Shown piece after piece: positions 1 to 5,318 of a DNA stretch of 8,906 nt. The stretch is from CAZXCQ01 sp964639275. Lineage in GTDB: Bacteria; Desulfobacterota; DSM-4660; Desulfatiglandales; Desulfatiglandaceae. How positions within the stretch are numbered: position 1 is the first letter of the stretch; every line of letters starts with the position of its first letter. Both the position numbers and the translations under genes were made by a program. The notes below the pieces were generated by a model, which was not told the origin of the DNA, did no database searches, and worked only from the letters and a program-made list of their open reading frames with translations. The stretch covers positions 1 to 8,906 of the forward strand of contig CAZXCQ010000261.1 in NCBI GenBank assembly GCA_964639275.1. Reading direction: 5' to 3'.

Positions 1-3
1 AGA

Positions 4-34
4 GGCATGTGGAAGAAAAAAAGACCCCCATGCC
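4..34. repeat. Imperfect hairpin at the window edge
   Basis: Bases 4-12 (GGCATGTGG) pair with 26-34 (CCCCATGCC) with one mismatch, around a 13-base A-rich loop. A T7 run follows at about 51-57, but it is too far from the stem for a typical intrinsic terminator. It may be a terminator-like or repeat-derived structure; its role is not known. Confidence 0.25.
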
Positions 35-63
35 ACACCTTTGCCCCTGTTTTTTTGAGATGA

Positions 64-207
64 TACATTGGTACGATTTCGCAAAAGGGCGGGCAGTTTA
101 TCAGAGAGGTCAAAGGGCGCGGCGACGTGTTGGTTGTTGAGATATCCGAGAGCAACCGGGATGAGTTGGTCAATACATATAGTAGATTGTTGAATCAATC
201 GGAGTGA
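64..207 (+). pseudogene. C-terminal remnant of a THEP1-like nucleoside-triphosphatase
   Basis: The frame opens right after an in-frame TGA at 61-63, reads YIGTISQKGGQFIREVKGRG and on to DVLVVEISESNRDEL, and ends with TGA at 205-207. The pattern 'GTI..KG..FI.E.K.R.DV...E....NRDEL' resembles the C-terminal end of THEP1-type nucleoside-triphosphatases (NTPase_1 family), which hydrolyse NTPs through a P-loop kinase-like fold. The Walker A part would lie upstream but is not seen. The bases before 61 do not continue the protein in any frame, and there is no good start codon or ribosome binding site. It is therefore most likely a broken 3' end, though the window edge limits the view. It converges on the carbamate kinase gene with about 20 bases between the two stops. 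The family assignment rests on a short match. Confidence 0.4.
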
Positions 208-228
208 GGGGGGAGCTGAGTGGAAATT

Positions 229-1176
229 CTAATCCGTGGTTGCAATCACGTCTGTACCGGCCATCCCTTTAAGGGCCATTTCAATGGCCTCAATGGAGGT
301 GATGACCGCCCTTTTGCCGCCCGCCTTTATAAACTGAACCGCCGCCTCAATCTTGGGACCCATGGAGCCGGCCGGGAAGTGGCCTTCCCTCAACAGGTCG
401 GAGGCCTCTGATACGGTTAACCTGCGAAGGAATTCTTGACGCGGCCCTCCATAGTGAATGGCGGCGCCTTCCACGTCGGTGGCTATCAGGAAGGTATCTA
501 CCCCTACCTCCTCGGCCAGCTTGGCACTGGCGAGGTCCTTATCGATGACGGCATCCACCCCGCAAAAGGTCCTTCCTTCACGGATTACGGGGATGCCACC
601 CCCTCCACAACAGATTACGATAAAGCCCATCTCGATAAGCCGTTTGATCTCCCGCTTTTCAACAATGGTAACGGGCCTTGGAGAGGCGACGACCCGTCTG
701 TATCCCTTTGGGGTCTTTCGGGTGGGGTAAGGGAGCGTTGCGGCCCTTTCCTCGGTATACACGGGGCCGATCGGTTTGGAAGGCTCCATAAAGGCGCGAT
801 CCTTTTCGTCGACCACCACATAACTGAGAAGGCTGACTATCTCTTGTTCGGTCTGAACCCCCATTTCCATCAGCTCGGTATCCAGTGTCGATTCGATCAT
901 ATATCCGATCTGGCCCTGGGTCTGGGCCACCAGGATTTCCAGGGGCATGGGTGGGAGTGAATCGCAGCATTCCTGCTGAAGCAGGAGGTTGCCCACCTGG
1001 GGTCCGTTGCCATGGGTGATAATAATGTTATAGTTTCTGCTGAGCCTCGCGATTTGGTGTATGGGGGTTTTGAGATTCCGGAACTGCTCTTCAACGCTCC
1101 CCACCTGACCTTTGCGGATGAGCGCATTGCCGCCAAGGGCCACCAGCAGGACCTCTTTTCTCTTTCTGGCCTTCAT
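229..1176 (-). CDS. arcC: Carbamate kinase
   Basis: Carbamate kinase (amino acid kinase fold, cytoplasmic) transfers phosphate from carbamoyl phosphate to ADP, giving ATP and carbamate; it is the energy-yielding last step of arginine-deiminase-type pathways. The 315-residue protein is full length for the family. Visible motifs in order are ALGGNAL (13-19), THGNGPQVG (54-62), PIGPVY (135-140), RRVVASPRP (160-168), CCGGGGIPV (189-197), GVDAVIDKDLAS (206-217, catalytic/nucleotide site) and FPAGSMGPKI (267-276). No key motif is missing, so it should be active. The ATG at 1176 has AAGGGG nine bases upstream. The start lies 15 bases after the stop of the GTPase gene, which indicates co-transcription and probably coupled translation. 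It appears to be the last gene of the rocD-GTPase-arcC set. The carbamoyl phosphate would have to come from a carbamoyltransferase that is not in the window. A biosynthetic amino acid kinase such as ArgB is excluded by the carbamate-kinase-specific PIGPVY and GVDAVIDKD segments. Confidence 0.96.
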   Translation of the reverse strand: MKARKRKEVLLVALGGNALIRKGQVGSVEEQFRNLKTPIHQIARLSRNYNIIITHGNGPQVGNLLLQQECCDSLPPMPLEILVAQTQGQIGYMIESTLDTELMEMGVQTEQEIVSLLSYVVVDEKDRAFMEPSKPIGPVYTEERAATLPYPTRKTPKGYRRVVASPRPVTIVEKREIKRLIEMGFIVICCGGGGIPVIREGRTFCGVDAVIDKDLASAKLAEEVGVDTFLIATDVEGAAIHYGGPRQEFLRRLTVSEASDLLREGHFPAGSMGPKIEAAVQFIKAGGKRAVITSIEAIEMALKGMAGTDVIATTD

Positions 1177-1185
1177 GGGCCATAT

Positions 1186-1191
1186 CCCCTT
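1186..1191 (-). promoter_or_regulatory. Ribosome binding site of arcC
   Basis: AAGGGG on the minus strand, nine bases before the ATG at 1176 and directly after the GTPase stop codon. It supports this start over an out-of-frame ATG that lies between it and the chosen start. Confidence 0.7.
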
Positions 1192-2532
1192 TCACAGCGG
1201 AAAACGGCCTTGGGCACTGAGCGCTTCCAGTCGTCTGATAAGGACCTGCTCCAGCAGGGGCTCACCATGATCCCGGTATTCATATCGGACCCGAATGGTC
1301 GGTTTGTTGATGGAGAGGATTCGAGTCAGGTGGATTGGCGTGGCAAAGACCACCAGGTCACACGCCGCTTGATTGATGGTATGCTCTAGGTCCTTGATCT
1401 GGTCCTTGCTGTATCCCATGGCAGGAAGCACAGGACCCATATGGGGATAACGCAGATAGGTCTCTTTGATGGTTCCCGTCGCATAGGGACGGGGATCAAC
1501 GATCTCTTTGGCGTTGTAAGTCTTGGCCGCAATAAACCCTGCACCATAGGACATCTCTCCATGGGTCAGGGTGGGGCCGTCCTCTACCACCAAGACGCGA
1601 TTTCCCTCGATCTGCTCGGGGCGGCTCACGATGACCGGTGATTCTGCCAGCAGGATTTGTGCCTTGGGTGCGTATCGCTCGATGTTTTTTCGGATTAGCT
1701 CCGCATTCCCTGGAGGGGCCGTATCCACCTTGTTTATGATCGCGATGCCTGCCATACGGAGGTTGGTCTCGCCCGGATAGTAGAGCAGTTCGTGACCGGG
1801 TCGGTGAGAGTCAAAAAGGACGATATGCACATCCGGGTAGTAGAAGGGGGTATCGTTGTTTCCACCATCCCAGACAATGACATCCGCCTCTTCCTGGGCG
1901 GCATCGAGGATCTTTCCATAATCCACGCCGGCATATACCACGATGCCCTGCTCCACCAGAGGTTCATATTCTTCCCTTTCTTCGATGGTGCAGTTGTGTT
2001 TCTCAAAGTCGTCGTAACTTGAAAAGCGTTGCACCACCTGATCCCTTAGATCGCCGTACGGCATCGGGTGCCGGACGACGACAAGCCGCCTATTTTGCCC
2101 CCGGAGGATCTCGCACACCTTGCGTGTGGTCTGTGATTTCCCGCAACCCGTTCTCACGGCACAGACCGCGACGACAGGCTTTTTGGCCCTGAGCATGGTG
2201 TAGGTGGCCCCGATAAGGATAAAATCTGCGCCTTCAGCCATGGTGATACTGGCCTTGTGCATGACCTCGACATGGAGGATGTCGCTGTAAGAAAGGGCCA
2301 CCAGATCGACCGCATGCTCCCGGATAAGGTCGGGGAGTTGGGCCTCCGGATAGACGGGAATTCCCTCCGGGTAAAGCCCACCCGAAAGCTCGGGAGGGTA
2401 CTGGCGCCCCTCAATATCCGGGATCTGTGCAGCGGTAAAGGCGATGACCCTGTAACGGGGGTTGTCTCTGAAGTAGACGTTAAAGTTATGAAAATCCCGG
2501 CCCCCGGCGCCCATGATAATGACCTTTTCCAA
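1192..2532 (-). CDS. COG2403-type P-loop GTPase ('cyclic 2,3-diphosphoglycerate synthetase'-like)
   Basis: This 446-residue cytoplasmic protein has two visible parts. The N-terminus (about 1-118) is Rossmann-like and begins VIIMGAGGRDFHNFN (4-18), a hallmark of COG2403. The centre is a P-loop domain with RTGCGKSQTTR (127-137, Walker A with the first Gly replaced), VWDGGNND (220-227, Walker B-like) and NKVD (267-270, guanine specificity). A C-terminal region ends near 430 with RYEYRD. Archaeal relatives named cyclic 2,3-diphosphoglycerate synthetase make cyclic DPG, a thermoprotectant of methanogens, but bacterial homologues mostly carry that name by transfer and their substrate is not established. 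Here it sits between ornithine aminotransferase and carbamate kinase, 15 bases before the latter. This suggests work on carbamoyl phosphate, carbamate or another amino acid catabolite, or a regulatory GTPase role; that is inference. The start codon is TTG at 2532, favoured by AAGGAG eight bases upstream and because the Rossmann strand begins immediately after it. The family is secure; the function is open. Confidence 0.9.
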   Translation of the reverse strand: MEKVIIMGAGGRDFHNFNVYFRDNPRYRVIAFTAAQIPDIEGRQYPPELSGGLYPEGIPVYPEAQLPDLIREHAVDLVALSYSDILHVEVMHKASITMAEGADFILIGATYTMLRAKKPVVAVCAVRTGCGKSQTTRKVCEILRGQNRRLVVVRHPMPYGDLRDQVVQRFSSYDDFEKHNCTIEEREEYEPLVEQGIVVYAGVDYGKILDAAQEEADVIVWDGGNNDTPFYYPDVHIVLFDSHRPGHELLYYPGETNLRMAGIAIINKVDTAPPGNAELIRKNIERYAPKAQILLAESPVIVSRPEQIEGNRVLVVEDGPTLTHGEMSYGAGFIAAKTYNAKEIVDPRPYATGTIKETYLRYPHMGPVLPAMGYSKDQIKDLEHTINQAACDLVVFATPIHLTRILSINKPTIRVRYEYRDHGEPLLEQVLIRRLEALSAQGRFPL

Positions 2533-2540
2533 GAAAGCCG

Positions 2541-2546
2541 CTCCTT
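2541..2546 (-). promoter_or_regulatory. Ribosome binding site fixing the TTG start of the GTPase
   Basis: AAGGAG on the minus strand lies eight bases before TTG at 2532. The next in-frame ATG (the Met of IIMGAGG) would cut the first strand of the Rossmann fold, so the TTG start is preferred. Confidence 0.75.
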
Positions 2547-2643
2547 ATTAGAATAGTTCCATTTGCATCAATTTGGCCTTTTGCAAAATTGGCACTTGGA
2601 CAGGGGTATGGGGGTTCGGAATCCCCATACCCCGGGTTTCAAA

Positions 2644-2663
2644 GGGGGTAAAGTGTTACCCCC
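2644..2663 (-). terminator. Possible weak terminator or 3' stabilising hairpin after rocD
   Basis: A perfect 8-base-pair stem with a 4-base loop starts 8 bases past the rocD stop codon. Only three T residues follow on the minus strand, so complete termination is unlikely; partial read-through into the GTPase and arcC genes is plausible. Confidence 0.3.
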
Positions 2664-2671
2664 GTTTAAAT

Positions 2672-3874
2672 CTATGGCCCGGTCAAGACCGATTCAATCC
2701 TCTCGAGGGCCCAGTCAACCTCCTCTTTCTTGATAACGAGGGGGGGCGTAATACGGATTGTATGTTCATGGGTCTCTTTGCAGAGCACGCCTGTTGACAT
2801 CAGCCGCTCACAAAACCGCCGGGCGCGGCCCGCATCGGGCAGAAGCTCAATCCCGACCATGAGACCCCTGCCCCGGATCTCTTTGATGTAACCGCTCCTT
2901 ATCCTGGCAAGACCCGAGAGGAGATATTCACCCATGGCAGCGGCGTTTTCAACCATCTTTTCCTCGGTCAAGACCCTGATGGCCGTTCTTGCCACGGCAC
3001 AGGCCAGGGGATTACCGCCAAAGGTGCTGCCATGCTCGCCAGGGCGCAGTACGCCCAGCACTTCAACATTGGAGAGTACCGCGGAGATGGGATAGAACCC
3101 CCCCGAGAGGGCCTTGCCGATAAGGGTCAGGTCTGCTTCGATGCCCTCATGCTCCTCGGCCAGGAGCCTTCCTGTTCGGCCTAAGCCGGTCTGGATCTCA
3201 TCCAGAATCAGGACCACATGGTTCTTTTTGCAGATCTCCTTGACCTCCTTGAGGTATCCTGCCGGCGGGATAATAACGCCTGCCTCACCCTGTATGGGTT
3301 CTACCAGAAAGGCCACGGTATTCGGGGTGATCGCATTGCTGAGTGCATCGGCGCTGCCAAAAGGAATGGTCCGAAAACCAGGGGTAAAGGGACCAAAGTC
3401 TGCGCGAGCGTGTTTATCCGTGCTGAACCCCACAATCGTAATGGTGCGGCCGTGGAAATTGTTTTCACAGACAATGATTTCAGCCTGATCCTGCGGAACC
3501 CCTTTGATCCGATATCCCCACTTGCGAACGGCCTTGATAACCGTTTCCACGGCCTCGGCACCGCTGTTCATGGGCAGCACCTTATGGGAGGAGGTCAATT
3601 CACAGATCTCTTTATAAAACAGACCCAGCTGTTCATTTCGAAAGGCCCTGGAGGTCAGCGTCAGCCTTTGGGCCTGCTCTGTCAGGGCGCGCATGATCTT
3701 TGGATGGCAATGGCCCTGGTTGACTGCGGAGTAGGCCGACAGACAGTCCATATATTTCTTGCCTTCCACGTCCCAGACCCAGATGCCCTCACCCCGCTCC
3801 AGAACCACATCAAGGGGATTATAGTTGTGGGCACCGTAGGTGTCTTCCAAGGTAATGTAATCTTGCGGATTCAT
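2672..3874 (-). CDS. rocD: Ornithine--oxo-acid aminotransferase (ornithine aminotransferase)
   Basis: A class-III PLP-dependent aminotransferase that moves the delta-amino group of ornithine to 2-oxoglutarate, giving glutamate 5-semialdehyde and glutamate; cytoplasmic. With the start at 3874 it has 400 residues, nearly the length of Bacillus RocD, whose N-terminus it also resembles (YGAHNYNPL at 13-21). Visible sites are LSAYSAVNQGH (45-55), SGAEAVE (104-110, phosphate binding), NNFHGRT (138-144), VEPIQGEAGV (191-200), LDEIQTGLGRTG (224-235, Asp225 contacts the PLP ring nitrogen), Lys254 in LIGKALSGG (Schiff-base lysine) and HGSTFGGNP (281-289). The YSAVNQGH and GAHNY segments favour ornithine over acetylornithine or GABA. 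AAGGGG lies seven bases before ATG 3874. A second in-frame ATG at 3922 (16 residues longer) also has an AGGA upstream, but its extra residues do not match the family. It appears to be the first gene of the cluster leading to the GTPase and carbamate kinase. Confidence 0.93.
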   Translation of the reverse strand: MNPQDYITLEDTYGAHNYNPLDVVLERGEGIWVWDVEGKKYMDCLSAYSAVNQGHCHPKIMRALTEQAQRLTLTSRAFRNEQLGLFYKEICELTSSHKVLPMNSGAEAVETVIKAVRKWGYRIKGVPQDQAEIIVCENNFHGRTITIVGFSTDKHARADFGPFTPGFRTIPFGSADALSNAITPNTVAFLVEPIQGEAGVIIPPAGYLKEVKEICKKNHVVLILDEIQTGLGRTGRLLAEEHEGIEADLTLIGKALSGGFYPISAVLSNVEVLGVLRPGEHGSTFGGNPLACAVARTAIRVLTEEKMVENAAAMGEYLLSGLARIRSGYIKEIRGRGLMVGIELLPDAGRARRFCERLMSTGVLCKETHEHTIRITPPLVIKKEEVDWALERIESVLTGP

Positions 3875-3881
3875 CACAAGG

Positions 3882-3887
3882 CCCCTT
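3882..3887 (-). promoter_or_regulatory. Ribosome binding site supporting the shorter rocD start
   Basis: AAGGGG on the minus strand, seven bases before ATG 3874. It is the same sequence as the site before arcC, and it gives a protein of the usual family length. Confidence 0.6.
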
Positions 3888-3922
3888 ATTCTGTGTTGAT
3901 CCAAATTCCCGAAGACAATCAT

Positions 3923-4161
3923 AGCTCACTTTCCTGGTTCGAGTCAATTGTCGTTCTCGGCCCCTTGACAACCCTCACGGGGGATGGGCAGACACCTGAA
4001 CAATATGAGTCTTGGGGACAAGGCCAGACAGGAACATAGGCCGATTCGAGCCGTAGACCCCAACCATCGGTTATGATCAAAGGATGGTCTTGGAGCGCTG
4101 AGACAAGAAAGGATAGGGCGATGTCCGGCAAGGCTGAGAGGGTATACCCCTCCCGATATGA
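3923..4161. other. Stretch without a recognisable gene upstream of rocD
   Basis: About 240 bases separate rocD from the acyl-CoA synthetase remnant. It should hold the promoter of the rocD cluster, but no convincing -35/-10 or sigma-54 pair could be picked on the minus strand. A plus-strand frame of 46 codons (4074-4214) lacks any family resemblance and runs into the remnant in another frame. No part of the missing N-terminal CoA-binding domain was found here, so the upstream part of the acyl-CoA synthetase appears deleted and not merely frameshifted. Confidence 0.4.
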
Positions 4162-5184
4162 GACCGACGTATTGCTCGAAGGGTCTCGGCCAAGAAACCG
4201 ATTATGGTGGTAAAGAGCGGCAACACGCCAGCCGGATCCCGTGCGGCCTTCTCTCATACCGGTGCACTGGCCACTTCGGAGATTGCCTCGGAGGCACTTT
4301 TCCAGCAGGCAGGAATGATACGGTTGAATACCCTGGAGGAGGTTTTTGGTGTTGCCACCCTGCTTTCACATCAACCCGTACCCATGGGGAGACGGGTAGC
4401 TATCATAACGAACGGTGGTGGCCCAGGTATCCTTGCTGCAGATGCATGCGAACAGCATGGCCTGGTTCTTCCGCAGTTTCCCGACGCGATCCGGAAGTCC
4501 CTACGATCTGTCATCGAGCGAGACATTGGGATTCAAAACCCTCTGGACCTAACAGGTGGGGCGACGGCACCGGAATTTGAGGCCGTATTGAAGACCCTTG
4601 CACTGGACAAAGACAACGATGCCGTTATTGTCATTTTTGTGCCGCCGGTCATCGTCTCTCCCGAGGCGATGGAAGATGCTATCCGGCGAGTCGCGCCCAT
4701 TTTTCAGCGAAACAGGAAGCCCATTGTGGCCTGTTTTATGGGAAGGCGAGGCTTTAAACCAGAGCTGGGTGCAGCGGAGAAAATGGTCCCCTCCTTCACT
4801 TTTCCTGAGGATGCCGTTGTATCCCTTGCCAAAGCGGCTCAGTATGGTGAATGGCGGAGAAAACCAAAAGGGAAAATCCCAAAGATCCGTGGGATTCGGC
4901 GCGCGAAAGCAGGCCGGATTATTGAGACGGCGATGACCTTGAGTTCCCAGAGACCCCTCTGGCTGTCGGCCAGAGAAATCTCGGACCTCTTGACATGCTA
5001 TCGGTTGCGCCTTTGCGAAACGGTCACTAGCAAGAGCGCAGAGGACGCCACGGCCTTATCTTCCAAGATGGGCTTCCCAGTGGCTGTTAAGCTAGCGTCA
5101 AGCAGTATTGTGCACAAAACGGATATTGGGGGTGTAAGATTAGATCTCAAGTGGGAAATTGAGGTAGTAGAGGCCTTTAACTGA
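4162..5184 (+). pseudogene. Truncated acyl-CoA synthetase (NDP-forming), missing both ends
   Basis: Enzymes of this family interconvert acyl-CoA, ADP and phosphate with acid, CoA and ATP, and are usually around 700 residues. The frame opens after TGA at 4159-4161. Family resemblance is already visible before the first ATG (4204), in ARRVSAKKPIMVVKSG from about 4174. Counting from ATG 4204 (326 residues): SHTGALA at 17-23, with the conserved His expected to carry the phosphate; ITNGGGPGILAAD at 68-80; NPLDLTGGA at 112-120; and the beginning of the ATP-grasp domain with FPVAVKLAS and VHKTDIGGVRLDLK at about 291-316. The N-terminal CoA-binding Rossmann domain is absent and no ribosome binding site precedes 4204. 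At the other end the match stops at ...VEAFN, and the TGA comes from the 54-base transposase-leader repeat that begins at 5181. Most of the ATP-grasp domain is gone, so activity is not expected. An intact upstream split subunit is not seen. Confidence 0.8.
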
Positions 5185-5234
5185 GGTGGCATTATTCTTT
5201 CTTACCACCCCCACGGTTGCCGAATGTCAATATA
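5181..5234 (-). repeat. Transposase-leader direct repeat, left copy
   Basis: This 54-base segment matches 7649-7702 at 49 positions in the same orientation. Read on the minus strand it has the layout of the right copy: a conserved stretch containing GGCAAYCGTGG and GGTAAGAAAGAA, then an ATG. After the four codons M-P-P-Q the left copy runs into the acyl-CoA synthetase remnant, so its transposase is gone. It supplies the stop codon that ends the remnant. It also contains the end of a 37-codon minus-strand frame (5192-5305) ending in ILTFGNRGGGKKE. Confidence 0.8.
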
Positions 5235-5318
5235 TCAAAAACGTCCTCCTCTTCACGACGCGTAATTTGAAAATTTGAAGGACCATCTGTTCCACGATCT
5301 TCCATGACTTTGCCCAAC

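Larger units (their letters stand above)
2533..2671. repeat. Intergenic hairpin cluster between rocD and the GTPase gene
   Basis: This 139-base gap is dense in dyad symmetry. Hairpin 1 pairs 2603-2613 (GGGGTATGGGG) perfectly with 2623-2633, and its loop can pair further down to a few bases. Hairpin 2 pairs 2644-2651 (GGGGGTAA) perfectly with 2656-2663 around a 4-base loop. A 10-base palindrome TTTTGCAAAA lies at 2579-2588, inside a looser CAATTT/AAATTG pair. Neither strong hairpin is followed by a long T run, so strong intrinsic termination is doubtful, although hairpin 2 lies just after the rocD stop and could attenuate transcription or protect the 3' end of the mRNA. The back-to-back layout resembles a BIME/REP-type dispersed repeat, which would fit the RAYT fragments further along. 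A genome-wide search would decide this. Confidence 0.5.

Noticed and set aside
436..960. A 174-codon plus-strand frame (and shorter ones) antisense to carbamate kinase
   Set aside because: They are shadows of a fully conserved arcC; the translations show no recognisable motif.
3875..3922. Longer rocD start at ATG 3922
   Set aside because: It has a plausible AGGA upstream, but the 16 added residues are not family-like and ATG 3874 gives the usual length with a good ribosome binding site; it cannot be fully excluded.
3218..4039. A 273-codon open frame on the plus strand antisense to rocD
   Set aside because: It lies opposite a gene with complete aminotransferase motifs, has no family resemblance and no convincing ribosome binding site; long antisense frames are common in genes of this composition.
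4074..4214. A 46-codon frame upstream of the synthetase remnant, considered as its frameshifted N-terminus
   Set aside because: It does not resemble the CoA-binding or preceding region, and family resemblance in the remnant's own frame already starts near 4171-4174, overlapping it.
4158..4580. A 140-codon plus-strand frame overlapping the acyl-CoA synthetase remnant
   Set aside because: The other frame matches the synthetase family throughout; this one is rich in Cys, Arg and Trp with no motif.
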